Source of the DNA: Macropodus opercularis
Taxonomy: Eukaryota > Chordata > Actinopteri > Anabantiformes > Osphronemidae
Length of the DNA: 64,000 bases
Assembly (NCBI GenBank): GCA_030770545.1
Contig: CM061097.1
Span: 16,076,501-16,140,500, forward strand
Direction of reading: 5' to 3'
Below the pieces are notes generated by a model. It worked only from the letters and a program-made list of their open reading frames with translations, searched no databases and was not told the origin of the DNA. The translations under genes and the position numbers were made by a program. This document shows, one piece after another, positions 1 through 34,275 of the stretch (positions are counted from its first letter, which is position 1; every line of letters begins with the position of its first letter).

Positions 1-1108
1 TTTCATGCTTGACATTCTTCTTTAACATCAAAACTACTTCAAAATGAACTTGATATGATATTAAAATAAACAGCTGTAGCTGTACAGAATAAAGGAAACA
101 AACACCCATCAAAAGCTTTAAAAGAAACACCATTACCAACAAGTTTCGATCATAAACTCATTACAGTCTCATAAAGTAAAAAAAACTAAACAAAACATTC
201 ATTTGCCATTTTATGGGAAGTGGTTATGTGACTAAGACCAGTTGCCAGGCAACCAGTGGCAGTACCAGGAAGTTATTGGTGCTGGGCAAAACAAATAGTA
301 CAACTAGTTAAAATATAATTTGGAATTTGGACAGTCTAAACAAATAAAATACAACATAATAATGGTAAATTTTGACTCAGCTCTTCAATTGGAGTGAATT
401 GCAAATGACTTAGATTTAGATCATGTTGGTTCCCTGCTTGTCTTACTGTAGAGGTTTTTTCTTTTTCTCTTGTTAGAAGCAACTAATTTTAGGGTTCGTT
501 TATAACCCTAAAAAACAAAACAAAAAATGTGCAAGCTATTTTCCTGCTTCATCTATTACCATAACTGTTTCCTCCTCTGTTTCATAGTGTTGGCGTTGGA
601 GCTATATTTGTTCATGTTAATGGCCTTGTCACAGGCTCCTGCTTACAATGTAAGTACATGACTTTCAACGACAGCAGGACAATTGAATTTTCAAACAGAG
701 CAGTTCTTCGTGTTAACCTTAATGTATCACTTCTCTGCCTATACCAAGCAACCAAGTGTACTATCCTGCACTCTTTAAGTACTTCTGGGGTTCAATGAGG
801 GAGGATGTGTTTTCAGGGAGATTTCAGACAGAAGGGCTTGGAGGGAGCACAAGAGGTGTCTGGATTGACTTTCAGCTCAGCGCCCACAAGCTGCACTTCA
901 CCTTCCAGCTGCTCTCTGTCCCTTTGGATTCAAGACAGGGGAGGGAGCAGAGGCCACAGGGAGGGAGGATGGGAGGAGGGGTTTGGGTGGTGGTTTGTGG
1001 AAGGGGTTATTGGATGGGTGGGGGCACACTCTTGGGTGGACAGGCCCTGGAAATTTCCGTTGTACGTTTCAGCTCGTTTTGGGATGGGAGGGGTTTTTGG
1101 AGTTGGAG

Positions 1109-1110
<2 letters not shown>

Positions 1111-1139
<29 letters not shown>
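1111..1139. repeat. Poly(G) homopolymer, 29 nt
   Basis: An uninterrupted run of 29 G lies within a broader G-rich segment (about 950-1160). It creates artificial poly-glycine and poly-proline frames on the two strands. It could form a G-quadruplex, and its exact length in an assembly is uncertain. Confidence 0.95.
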
Positions 1140-1142
<3 letters not shown>

Positions 1143-1803
1143 GGTTGGGGTTTTGGGACTTGGCAACAAGCCAGCCACAGCAGGAAGCTTGCTAGTTTCA
1201 CACGGACAAAAGAAGCAGTGCTAGACACTGGCTGACTATCTGAACATAGCACTCCAGTCATCAGCCATAAAAACAGGAACTCAGAGACAGAGAGTGACGG
1301 CTGCTCACTCACACACGTTCATATTTCCTTACTTTATGTTGACAAAGTAAAATGCATCCCCTACGGAGGATGCAGTTCCCACTTTCCTTTCAACTGTGTC
1401 ATTTCCAGAGTTTGAAAGTGTTTGATGCTTCAGGGGAAGCGGTTCACTCTATATACAGCTGAGGAAGTGATGAATGCCAGGGATTCACTAATGGTTTATA
1501 TTAGTCAAAGGTCAAAAACAATTTAGTTTACCTCGAAAAATTTTGAGTTGAAAAACGTCAATTTTCTTTCAATAAACCTAGACAGACAATCAATTAAATT
1601 CTATTCTCAGTCCATGTAAACACTAAAGGATTTATAATTGTGTGGAAACTAGCCAAGATGAAATTGAAAATCTGGTAACGAACCAAAAAATCTTGAATTG
1701 TATTGTACAATGTTTTTACAGACCACAATGAATGCTGTACGTTTATTTGGCTTGGCAGAGTAGGAGATGCTGCTATGTATCAGGTGGACAGGATGTATTG
1801 TGA

Positions 1804-1844
1804 TGTGTGGGTGTGTGTGTGTGTGTGTGTGCGCGTGCGTGTGT
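1804..1844. repeat. (GT)n microsatellite with CG interruptions
   Basis: GT dinucleotide array followed by a GCGCGTGCGTGTGT tail. A simple sequence repeat with no coding meaning. Confidence 0.9.
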
Positions 1845-4059
1845 CAGAGAAGGGGCAGGTGGACTCTGGTACAGCTTTCGGGGGGCTTGGGGCCCCCCAG
1901 CAGGTGGAAGGAACTGAAATAAAAACAGGATTAAGTGGATAAAAGGAAGATAAGGATTACCCAACTCCTTTTCTCCTCCAGAGATAAAGGGTCCCATTTC
2001 AAAACACTGATTTGTGGTTAGATACAAGTGATTAGAAAATACTAATTGCTCATGTTTTCAATTATAGATTAGATTGTTGAAAACATTTCATATCTGAGAA
2101 AAGTGTGTTTTGAAATAGGAACTAACTAATAAGACCAACGGTTTCTCATTTTTGAAATGATTTTACTTTGTATACAAATACCTGTATTGTTATGGGCAAC
2201 TCTTATGCATAATAAGGTACTTTACTGTAATAGTTGCCTTATGATAATCTGTAAAATCTTATTACATTCCTTTGCATCTGTGCCCTCATTCTTCCACCTA
2301 CTGGAGAGGTCGACAGCACTCACTGGGAATAAGTAACTCTTCAAGTTGTGCGTCTGCCTCCATTTATCTGGCTGAAAATCAATATGGTCTTATCACAATT
2401 ACAGTGAAATGACTCCCTTCATGCTCACACCCCACCCTGGTTAATTTTTTTTCTGTTGTGCTGTGTAAACATGGCCTCTGCCATGGATCACAGTACACAA
2501 CATTATTTATTTATGGCCAGGAACTATAGATGTGGTACAAGCCTCTCCAAAGCCCTGTCCATCTGTTGGCTGAGAACTAATGCAGTGTGTGTGTACTAAT
2601 GGCGTGCTAATAGCTATTTGTGTTTTAACACTTCAAAGTTTTTATCTGTGTAATAACCACTGCCATTAATTATAATTAGGGCCCCGGAATGTGATATATC
2701 TCTACTTGAGGAAGAACATAAACAGTGAGTAAAGTGTGGCCTTACTGGTTTTACTTGCGCTGACAGCAGTCCACCCTCTCAAAAGGCACCTCATGGAACA
2801 TGGGAAAACCTCAGGTCTAATTGCTCCCTATAAGACACTCTATAATCCCTCTCTGAGGACTGCTGTACACATCATTTTACACAAAGCTGCAGATAATTTA
2901 ATTTCCACCCAGGGAGCTTTCAGCATTAGTCTGTAATAGAAAAGGAAGATCGCTGCCAGATTTCCAACACAAGTGCCTCTGTATCATCATGATCATGAAA
3001 TCGAAGCAACACAATCAGTTTCCTCTGCTCATTGCTTATCTTATGAATAAGAAGGCTACACACAAAGCAGATTCATAAAGGGAAATAGAAGGTAATACTT
3101 TACTTATAACCCTAAAGAACTCTGTGAGTTCTGGCCCATGAATAATAGTCTCTCACTTTTAATGTTTACACTCATGTTTAGAGTTAAAATGTCCATAATT
3201 TGTACACATTTAGTGCAAATTACTTCTAAATTGAACACGCTGCAGACTCAGATGCACTTACAGTGATACATTTACATTATGCTGCTGCCATCTGTCACCA
3301 GATGCTGTAATTTATGTTGCACGGAGAGCTGTAAAGGAAGAAACTCACATACTCTAAACATACATTATTTGGTAAAGGTGTTAAGACTCTTCTGTCATTT
3401 AGTGAGATCTGACAAAGGTGGATCGGCTGCAGACAGTTTACATAATAATCTTTTTTTTTATGGCGCTAAGATAATAGTCTGTTACACAATCTGAAGAGCA
3501 ATGCAGTAGTAGACTCTCCATAGACAGATAATAACATGCTTTATCATGTGCAGCACTTCCAGATAGCTGTGCGCTGCATCTAATCATGTCTGGGGACCGG
3601 ATCTCTGTGGCTCACTTCCCATCCTCGGTATTTAAAACACACAGCTGCTACAATCGACTGCAGTGTTGGAGGGTGTCTCACTTTGATCTTTAAATACCCT
3701 CTAACATTAAGCCACGCTCGTTGCCTTTTTTTTTCTCTTACAACTACTGGGCAAAATGCAGACGCTCCCTTGAATCTCCCGCTTATGTAGCCGTAGCGCG
3801 GCAGAGAATGGAAGAACACCTATGCTCTCTTTTTTTTTTCCTTCCTCCAACACCACCACCACCATCTGTCCCTTTCTTCCATTTCATGTGCTCTAAGCAG
3901 TATCCACACCCCTCTCATAGCAACAGCACGCCGCCGCCGCCGCCCCCCTCGCCTTGCAGTGAATTTTTCTTCCCCTGGATGTTCGCTTCGCACAATGCAG
4001 ACTGTCCCTGGGCCCTGCCTGACGGTTCAGTGTTCCCCCCTCCCCCACCAGCCGCGCTC

Positions 4060-4185
4060 CTGTTTCACTCAAAGATGGCGTCGGCTCTAGAGCCCCTGGT
4101 CTCTGGCTGCATTTTTAGGCTTGTTGTTGTCTCCGTTTCGCACGGTTCTGGCACCTTCTCCTCGGCGGCTCGACACGAGATTCCG
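4060..4185 (+). other. kat6a: kat6a noncoding exon 1 (5' boundary approximate)
   Basis: Sequence ending ...GAGATTCCG is followed by the consensus donor GTGAGT (4186-4191). A YY1-type element AAGATGGCGTC lies at 4072-4082, a motif often found just downstream of CpG-island start sites. The 5' boundary is a guess. The ATG inside the YY1 motif is not taken as the start because the conserved N-terminus begins at 6319. Confidence 0.5.
4072..4082 (+). promoter_or_regulatory. YY1-type downstream promoter element
   Basis: AAGATGGCGTC fits the YY1 consensus AAnATGGCGnC exactly. Its position, about 110 bp before the exon 1 donor, is typical for YY1 sites that set the direction of CpG-island promoters. 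Confidence 0.5.
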
Positions 4186-5577
4186 GTGAGTATCGGCAGA
4201 AGCCGGATGGAGGGTTATTGGATTTTAACACAGGCTGCGTTACCCGAGCTTCTCTCGGAATCCAGAACCGGACCAGCTCGGGCATTCTGGGGGAACCGCG
4301 AGAGGTAGAGGCAGAGAAGGGTACGGAGGGATGATGATCGCGGAGGTGGGTGGGTGGGGGGGGGGAGTGGTACGGAGGGGTGGGGGGAGCCGAGGCCTAG
4401 CCACTCCGCTCCAGCGGCCTTGTGTTCACTGCACCGCAGGCTGTAGCGTTACGTGGGAGGGCGGTTTGTGGAGGGAGGAAGTCAGCGAGGTGGGGACCGC
4501 TTGTGGGAACGGGTCTAATCGGGCAGAGGCTTCTCCACCACACCGAAGCTCCAGAAGGAGGCCGCGGAGCATGTAGCGCTGCAGAAATCTGCAGCTGTGA
4601 TATCTTTATTTTTTTGCACTTGCCCGCTTAGCCGAGATGGCCGTCTTGCAAGTTGCATTGTGCATTTAACAAGGCCGCGATCTCACGTTAACAGCCACAT
4701 TCAGAATCAAGACAACTGGCTGTGTTTGGCTGCTGCGTGAAGGTGTGTATTTGTCAGCCGAACGGGGAAATGTTGTGTTTGCGTGAAGCAGCGCTGCCCT
4801 GCCTCCTGTTTCACGCTGTTTACGTTTCGGGTTAGCGAGTAACGTTAGTAACATAATCGTAACGTTAGCTCTTTGGTTAGCCTGTGACGCTAGCTTGCTA
4901 CAACAACAGCACTTAGCGGGAAGGTTTGTTGTCAGACACTAAGCAGCGTATTATCACACCAGTGAGTGTAAACAGCACTGTTTGTGTTTACCGCATCAAA
5001 GACGAGTTATTGTTTGGCAGTTTGACATTTAACGTGGCTTTGATTTTTGCTACGCTCTTAGCTAATGTTTGCTAACAGTCTGTGTTTTGACTGCATGGTG
5101 TTGACGTTAGCAACCAAACCAGCGTGTAGTAAGCTTCTATGTGTCATTTTTGCATGGTGCTTGATGTTTTTGCAATGATTGAGGAAGCTATTCCAATTCT
5201 AATAGTTACTTAACGTGGGTCGTTTGTTGACATTGTTTGTGTTACACAGACTGTAGTTTTTTAGTATGAAAAAACTGCATAGTTGTTTACAGACATGACC
5301 ACCAACCTGTTTAAGGGTAACTGGTATTAGTGTTGTTTGTTATTAGTCGTTGGTCAAAAGCTTGTAGCGCTTCCAGAGAGCAAGCATGGCTTTGTTTATG
5401 TCTCTGTACGAGGGTTTGCCAGTGTTGTTTGAAGACCTACTTCCTCTTTAAGGCTCTGCTCCTCACTCAGACATATAGTTCTGAGTGAGTTGTTGCAGTC
5501 CCCCCCCCCCCCCCCCCCTAATTTAATGATAACACTTTCATTAATCTCCTTCTGTGTTGATCTTTTTTTTCCTTCAG
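4186..5577 (+). other. kat6a: kat6a leader intron 1
   Basis: GT..AG interval between the two presumed noncoding exons. CpG-rich in its first 700 bp, then AT-richer, with a 19-nt C run at 5500-5518 and a TCTTTTTTTTCCTTCAG acceptor at the end. No coding exon is seen in it. Confidence 0.5.
5500..5518. repeat. Poly(C) homopolymer
   Basis: A 19-nt C run lies about 60 bp upstream of the acceptor of kat6a leader exon 2. It may serve as part of an extended pyrimidine tract, or be only a length-variable repeat. Confidence 0.9.
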
Positions 5578-5638
5578 GGTTTGTGAGCTACTGAGGTGTA
5601 ATCGGCATGAAGGTGATCAGCCCTGGCTGCTCCCTGGG
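5578..5638 (+). other. kat6a: kat6a noncoding exon 2 (61 nt)
   Basis: The segment sits between a good acceptor (pyrimidine tract plus CAG ending at 5577) and a donor GTGAGA at 5639. It carries an ATG at 5607 that opens an upstream frame running into the next exon. Exon status is inferred from the splice sites; no transcript evidence is available here. Confidence 0.5.
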
Positions 5639-6318
5639 GTGAGATATCGGTTTCATCCCAAACCTGAGGACAGCTCCAAGAGTAAAGCACGGTGGGAAAG
5701 AACCATAATATATGAGGGAACGTGGATGCCGAAGAAAATCCTTATATTGTGGAATTTTATATTTCACAGAACATCATCTTTACTGTATTACCTGTACCTT
5801 TATCATTGAAACACTAATTTTATGTACTGGAATCCATGAGTACATTTCACAACTCCCACTGAAACTTGGCTTCTTTGCCAGTGACAGAAAAGTGACTGAA
5901 CATTTTTTGTCAGTGTGTAGATATTTGGAGACTACATAATTTTTCTCAAAGGACCTATTCTGCTTCGCCTGCTGTGGGAGATTAATTTGCTAATAGACCT
6001 TCTAGTTAATCCACTCCCCCTGCTTCTTGTCAGAGACCTTCACCTGGCAAGGAGTGGGTGGTGGGCTGGAACGATTTTACCAGGTGGAGGGTTGTTCAGG
6101 GGGTCTGTGCTATGGTCAGCTGCTCAATTCCGTGCTGCTCATACTCACCTTCGGAGGGACTCTCTGTGCGACCCCAGGACAAGGGATAGTAATCAGGAAA
6201 AGGTCAAAGAGGTAAAGGAGGAGGCGGCGCTACGGCGCAGGCCAGGTGCTTACTTGGCTTACAGTTCTTTTTTTTGTAGTAGGGCCCAGGGTCCCCTGCA
6301 CCCACCCAGACCACAGCC

Positions 6319-6325
<7 letters not shown>
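5607..6325 (+). other. Putative spliced 25-codon uORF overlapping the kat6a start
   Basis: If the 5578-5638 exon splices to the acceptor at 6280, the ATG at 5607-5609 opens a 25-codon frame (5607-5638 joined to 6280-6325). Its TGA at 6323-6325 lies just past the kat6a ATG at 6319, so the two frames overlap by 7 nt in different registers. The uATG has G at -3 and the main ATG has G at -3 and +4. This would reduce main-frame initiation. It depends on a splice not confirmed here. Confidence 0.4.
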
Positions 6326-28306
<21,981 letters not shown>

Positions 28307-30437
28307 GCAGCCAAGAACTGAAGAAGGAGACATGGGGCCAGAGCTGATTCTTGCTTTTCTCTAAATGTCCATTGCTCCCGTTCACCCTCTCCAGTGCCTC
28401 CGCAGGTACCTGGGAGTGTTGGTGATGGAGATAGAGAAGGTCTTTGGGTTACCTGTATTCTATGTTGTCATTTTCTTCCTTTTCCATTGGGCTCTTTACC
28501 CCTCCCAGCTGGCTGTGTATGGGAGTCAGTAGGATTCGGGGTAGGTGTGGTACATGGACCTCTACCGTGCCGCATTAGTCCAGGCCTGAACAGGCCTCTG
28601 TAACGCGTTCACACAGGCCCAGGAGTCCCCTCGTCCTCCACATTGAAATGCAGGAGTAGACGAGGATGAGACTGATGAATGATGACGATACACAGAGAGA
28701 CAATACAGGAGTACCTTCCTTTGTCAGACTGCAAATGGAAAAAACAGTGATTAACTGAGTATATCCAAACATGCACACAATCTTTTAATTGATATAGGAA
28801 GCCTTACCTTGAAAAAAAGAGACATTGAAACATTGTAGGCGAACTGTTTTGTTATATACATAATGTTGAATCTTATTTTTGTTGTTGTTTCTGTTGATTG
28901 TTTTTTGAAATACCTGTGTGCTGTCCGACCTCTTATATGCTTTGGTCTTTATATGTATGGCATTCTGAAATGGTGATATTGCTATTGCTCTCTCAGAAAT
29001 ACCCAAACATCTCTGTGGCCACTTGGTCAGGCGGCTTTTCACTTAGTTCCAGAAAAGCTTCGGAGCGGGGCTTCCGGTGTTTGAGGTGGTCTCTGTCTTC
29101 CCGAATGGACAGTGTTGTACCAAAACCACAGCAAAGACACAGAAGAGACGAGTGCATTACTGTCTACTATATGTCCATGAATTAAACAAGTAGCATTATT
29201 TTCCAGTTTGTCACCACTCTGAAACGTTTAGATGTAAATATTCAGGTACTTCCCAATATCCAGCACACACACACACACTGACTAGCTGTTGCCAATAGAT
29301 GGCTAGCACAGAAAAGTACAACATCCAGTTGTTCATGTCGACACTCCACTGACAGACGGTGTAAAATGTCAGCATTTTTTAGCAGTTTATGAAATGCAGA
29401 ACAAACGGTTAAATTTCTATTTAACTGCTTTAACGGAAGTCGGTTTACTGAAGCTGACCACCCCTCCTTAAGTGTTAGTGACCCAACGAGGTCCAGAGTC
29501 TGCTTTTGAATGATGTATTATGTTAAAAATTTTCCTTTTTCTTGTTTGTTTGTTTTTCTTTCTTTTCTGCAAAATTCTGCACTTGTATTGGCTAGAAGTA
29601 TGGCAGCAGTCAGTTAACCTTTATAAAAGGTGGCGTACCTAAATGCCTGATCTAGTGCATGGTTTGGCCCTCAAACAGAGGCACATTCATAAAAGCAGGG
29701 TCAGAGGCGAGCAAGGGTTCCAGGTCCTGCTGGTTAATGGTGTTCAACTGGCAGGGGCGAAACGGTTGGCCTTGTTGCTCCATGTACCAGTATTCAAAGT
29801 CAAAAGAGTTTTCATTTTCTTACAGACCTGACATTGCATACTTTTATTTGTATGTGCTGTTCTGTTCTGTACTTATTTTGTTTTGTTTCTTTCTGAATTT
29901 TATCAGACTGGGCAGCTTTCTTTTATGACACAAGCTGACTCTTTTTGACTTTAGAAAACCTATTGTAGAGAAAATGTTTTTTCTATAATATAAAAGGAAA
30001 TTCTGACGTTGATATTGGTACTGTCATGTTTTTCACTTCTGTTTCAGGAAAAAAACAATACATATTTTTTAGCTCGCCTCTTGGGTAATAATTACTAAGA
30101 AAGTCAAAATTTAAAAAAATTACCACTCACTTTTAGTGACTTTAAGATGCCTTTAACCTCTCCATTCCATCTCATCTCTAGAGTTTTTCTATCTTTGTGT
30201 AGTATATTAATGCTATTTTAAACAAAGGGACTACAAATATCTAAAGGTCACTTGGCATTCTCTCTCTTTTTTTGTTGTTTTTTGTTTTTTTTACTTCTTG
30301 TGTGTGTATAGGATGACTTCCTTACATTTAAGAGGCATGTAAAAATGAGCTCAGTATATTTCTGTCTGTTTATATCGCTTCCCTTTTTGTATCCTTTGTA
30401 ATTGTACATGTTGCGTTGTATGCTAAGAGAGAGCGCA

Positions 30438-30443
30438 AAATAA
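30438..30443 (+). terminator. Possible proximal kat6a polyadenylation signal
   Basis: AATAAA hexamer about 2.13 kb after the stop, followed by a TG-rich segment. Could give a slightly shorter 3'UTR. Confidence 0.35.
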
Positions 30444-30604
30444 AGAGAGGAGTGACAGCTGGGCACACAGTGAAGGTTGATTTGCGCTCAGCGGCCTCAG
30501 CTCTACTCTGCTCCTGTATGTATTTCCATTTATTCGTTTTTGTTTTTGTTTTCTTTCTTAGCAAGTACTTTCAAAGAACTCTGTACATTTTAACATAAAA
30601 TGAA

Positions 30605-30610
30605 AATAAA
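30605..30610 (+). terminator. kat6a: Likely main kat6a polyadenylation signal
   Basis: AATAAA within AATGAAAATAAATTATG, preceded by TGTACATTTTAACATAAAA and followed by T-rich sequence. A U/GU-rich downstream element is visible at about 30628-30660. Confidence 0.6.
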
Positions 30611-30630
30611 TTATGTTGAGCCATTCATGT

Positions 30631-31859
30631 TTTCCATAATACTTTTTTTAGGTCTGATCCAGATTTACAAGTTGATTTTAATGGAGGTGATATTGGTGAT
30701 CAGTTGACTCTTGGATTTACAGGCTTTTATATCAGTCGCTTATGGAACTGCAGTGACCATTTCTAGCCACTAGATGTCCCTGGAAAGTAATCTGTGTCAT
30801 ATTGAATTGAGAACAGCTGCTTTTCATCCCCCCAGCTGCATCTTTGTTAAACATACTACTGTGTAAGAACTTATTTAAGTTACCAAAATAAAAGATCTAC
30901 ATTTTTTCATAAATGCAACATTAATCTGCATTTTTGCATTTCTGGATCTCTGGTTCCAGATGCTTGGTGGTTACAAATGGCTAAAGATTTCATCATTGTA
31001 TTCTTGTAGAGGTGAAAACGTGGTGGGAAAGTGGGAAGGTTAACAGTGGTGATACTGAAGTCATTGGTCCGTGGTATACACTCCCCAAACATTTTGTCTG
31101 CCAATTATAGCTAAAAACGAATAATTTACACTCGCGACCCCTACGGGGAAGAAGCGGTAGAAGATGAATGACTGTTGAAAGTATACCATTGGTCTGAAAG
31201 AACCTGGGTGATCCAACAGGACAATGAACTTAAAAATTTGAACACATCTACTTCTGAATGACTTCAATTTTGTTTAGTTTATCAAGAAGCAGAGGTAACC
31301 ACACATTGATCTTTGACCATTATAAAGAAGACACAAAACCTTTCTGATTAATTACCAGCTATTAAAATAAGCCATACACGAGTTTAAAATAGGTTTCTAA
31401 AGTCTAAAGTTAAGGCTGCTTGTTGTAATTAGGCTACAAAAATCATTAAATTGGTGATCTACTGGTTATCTTGCTGAACAAGCACTGAGGTAGAGGGAGG
31501 CAATGAAACAGGCTGCATCATCTCAACAACACATGATGCACATTTCCTGCTGATTCCACTAAACTGAAAGAAGATTTCCCTACTAACTATTAATGTAATG
31601 TTTTTGATAACACACCGGCTGCAGTTTCCCAAAACACAACACTGAAGTGTATTAAAATGTTCTTTTGCCCCTATTATTCAATAGGCTACACGCTCTTTTG
31701 CATTACGCTCAATGGAACTGGCCCTAAAAAAATGACATAATTCGATTTTTTTTTTAAAAAGCATTGTTTACTCTTAGCTCCGTTTTATTCCCTGCGTCTG
31801 TACATGCGATTCCACAAGATGAAATCTGATACTAGAAACAAAATGTCAGACCAGCTGGA
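30631..31859. other. kat6a-ap3m2 intergenic spacer
   Basis: About 1.2 kb, AT-rich, without a recognisable gene. It holds a CTCF-like site at 30767-30780 and an AATAAA at 30887-30892 that could serve as a distal kat6a signal. Confidence 0.7.
30767..30780 (+). promoter_or_regulatory. CTCF-like motif between kat6a and ap3m2
   Basis: CCACTAGATGTCCC matches the CTCF core CCASYAGRKGGCRS at 12 of 14 positions by eye. It lies after the kat6a polyadenylation signal and 1.1 kb before the ap3m2 promoter. Binding is not shown by sequence alone. Confidence 0.35.
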
Positions 31860-32145
31860 TCATAAAGCCAATCAACGGGCAGTTCGGTTGGTGTTTACTG
31901 TAGGTCTTTCCCCCGCGGTCCAATCACACCCAAGTCACGAGTTGCCAGCTTCCGTGTTATTGACCTATGACACGTTGAAGGGGGCGGGGCTTAACTGTAT
32001 CCTCGACTTCTCATTGGCTGGCTGTGACCCTCTTGGGTTGTCGTATTAGGATCTGCTCCACCTAACGGGAAGCTACGAAGGCTGATAAATCTTTCATTGG
32101 GAAGAAAGGTGAAAGGCGAGACGAGAACGTCAATAATTGCATTCG
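31860..32145 (+). promoter_or_regulatory. ap3m2: ap3m2 promoter and noncoding exon 1
   Basis: Four CCAAT boxes (31868-31872 and 31920-31924 direct; 32013-32017 and 32096-32100 inverted) and a GC box GGGGCGGGGC at 31981-31990 mark a TATA-less promoter. A noncoding exon ends at 32145 (...GCATTCG, donor GTAAGT). The exon 5' end is unknown, probably between about 32030 and 32090. Position about 1 kb upstream of the ap3m2 start supports assignment. Confidence 0.7.
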
Positions 32146-33158
32146 GTAAGTCAGGCTGTATATATGAATCGCTGCAGCGGCTAATAGTATTTATTTAAGT
32201 ATCGTTATTTTAATGTTTGTTTTTTTTGTCTACCTCTGTCATAAGACCGGGAGGCAGGAGGAGGGACGGATGTAACTAACGCTAGCATCTTAGCGTCTTA
32301 GCAGCTTTAACTGCTACGCAATAGACATGTGTGATACACTTAACTGGTTAATAAAATAGTGTGTAACTACACTTTGCTCCGGTTCTTCAAAAGAGTAATA
32401 TTAAGACTTACACCTGAGAGCGTTGGCGCATAATTAATGGAAACTCCGGTGTCGTATTTCCCAGCGACCAGAACTAGCTAAACGTCTTACATTGATTACA
32501 CACGTTAAAGTTAAAACTGTAAAGTGTAATTATTGATCACTGTGTGGAGCTAGTGATCCCATACTCCTTTCCACAGCAAGTGTAGAAAATCAGCTTCCTC
32601 TTTTTTTTTTAATGTGGCCTTATGAGGCTACAGTACATGTCTCTATAGCAATATCTCTAATGTTTTGTTAACATAAAAGATATGTTTTAAGAGGTCATAC
32701 ACTACTTTTGGTAGTTGATTATTGACTATTGGTGGGCCGATTTTATAAGGCAGTGCATGTAGAGTTTTCTTTAAATATGTGAATAAAAACGTATTTATAA
32801 ATATTCCTTCTATGCTGAGCACACAGAGCCATTGTCCAAGTCACAATAACGCTGTTTAAAGTGCTAACGCTTTGATCGCTTTCCAGACCATAAAACATCC
32901 ACCATGAAAAGGGTCATGTGAGAGGAGGAAGGGGGGGTCAGCACCTTCAGTAAGCTGCAGCAAACCATTGACCTCCATAAGCTCCATAATAGAACTAATT
33001 GTACTTAATAGAATCCTTATTTGATATGCAGAACATTTACATTTCTTCTTCTAAACACATGTAAGTGTGAAAACCTGTTAAATGACTGTCTTACTAAATA
33101 TTGTAAATGAAATGAGAATGTTTTATTTCAAATGCTGTTGTTTTCCCTTGCCTTGCAG
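32146..33158 (+). other. ap3m2: ap3m2 leader intron
   Basis: GT..AG intron of about 1 kb between noncoding exon 1 and the exon carrying the start codon. CpG-containing at the 5' end, then AT-rich. No other feature recognised. Confidence 0.7.
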
Positions 33159-33170
33159 CCTGCAGTCAAC

Positions 33171-34116
33171 ATGATCCACAGCCTTTTCCTAATTAATGCC
33201 TCAGGGGATATTTTCCTGGAGAAGCACTGGAAAAGTGTAGTCAGCCGCTCCGTGTGTGATTACTTCTTTGAGGCGCAGGAGCGGGCAACTGAACCAGAGA
33301 ATGTCCCACCTGTGATCCCCACACCGCACCATTACCTTATCAGTGTGCTCAGGCATCGCATCTACTTTGTGGCTGTCATCCAGAGTGAAGTGCCGCCCCT
33401 CTTCGTCATTGAGTTCCTGCACAGAGTTGTCGACACGTTTCAGGTTCCTATTTGCGTTTTCTATATTCAGTCTGCTCAGTAATATGATTTGACCTTACAT
33501 CACATGTGTACCACAATCTTGACTGTTTTTTGTGTTCCCAGGACTACTTTGGAGTCTGTACAGAAGCTGCCATTAAAGACAATGTAGTTGTGGTCTATGA
33601 ACTATTGGAAGAGATGCTGGACAATGGCTTTCCACTAGCTACAGAGTCCAACATCCTCAAAGAGCTTATTAAGCCTCCCACCATCCTCCGCACAATGGTT
33701 AACACTATCACAGGTATAGACACTGCATAAAGAGTAAATTAAGACAGTCATTGATTAGCTCACGTGTAAATGTTCTTTGGTTGGTTAATGCATTGGTCTA
33801 GAATAATGTCTGTATTCCAGGCAGCACCAATGTGGGTGAACAGCTCCCCACTGGTCAGTTGTCAGTAGTGCCATGGCGACGGACTGGCGTCAAATACACC
33901 AACAATGAAGCCTATTTTGACGTGGTGGAGGAGATTGATGCTATCATTGATAAATCAGGTACTGGTCTGAGCAGCCTGGTCATCAAGCACTTATATGCAA
34001 TATGTTGATTATTTAGCATTGTCTTAGTTAGTAAAAGTGTACAGATCAGCTTATAATTGACTGCCTTTCTCAATTAGAAAATAATTTATCGGTGATTATT
34101 CCATTGTGTGTGTATG

Positions 34117-34181
<65 letters not shown>

Positions 34182-34224
34182 ATATATATATGTATGTATA
34201 TATATATGTATGTATATATATATG

Positions 34225-34275
<51 letters not shown>

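Larger units (their letters stand above)
1..3719. other. Intergenic region upstream of kat6a
   Basis: I see no convincing exon in this 3.7-kb stretch on either strand. All open frames are short, lack splice-flanked conserved segments and match no family I recognise. It holds a 29-nt G run, a GT microsatellite and an AT-rich TAATTATAATTA element at 2667-2678. AATAAA hexamers occur at about 65 and 344 but cannot be tied to a gene. The 3' end of an unseen neighbour at the left edge cannot be excluded. Confidence 0.6.
3720..4330 (+). promoter_or_regulatory. kat6a: kat6a CpG-rich promoter region
   Basis: The segment turns GC- and CpG-rich after AT-rich flanks, with CCG repeats near 3931-3950 and no clear TATA box. 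It leads into a probable noncoding first exon that ends in a strong GTGAGT donor at 4186. It lies about 2.1 kb upstream of the kat6a start codon and in the same orientation. Assignment to kat6a is inferred from position; the exact transcription start cannot be read from sequence. Confidence 0.6.
28307..30630 (+). other. kat6a: kat6a 3' untranslated region
   Basis: About 2.3 kb follow the stop codon with no splice-flanked frame, AT-rich and T-rich towards the end. Length and composition fit a long vertebrate 3'UTR. The end is set by the AATAAA signal at 30605-30610. Earlier and later signals exist, so alternative ends are possible. Confidence 0.7.

Noticed and set aside
3721..4308. 195-codon open frame on + strand over the kat6a promoter
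   Set aside because: It crosses the promoter and the exon 1 donor at 4186. It is made of Pro/Phe-rich low-complexity sequence from CCN and T-rich DNA and resembles no family.
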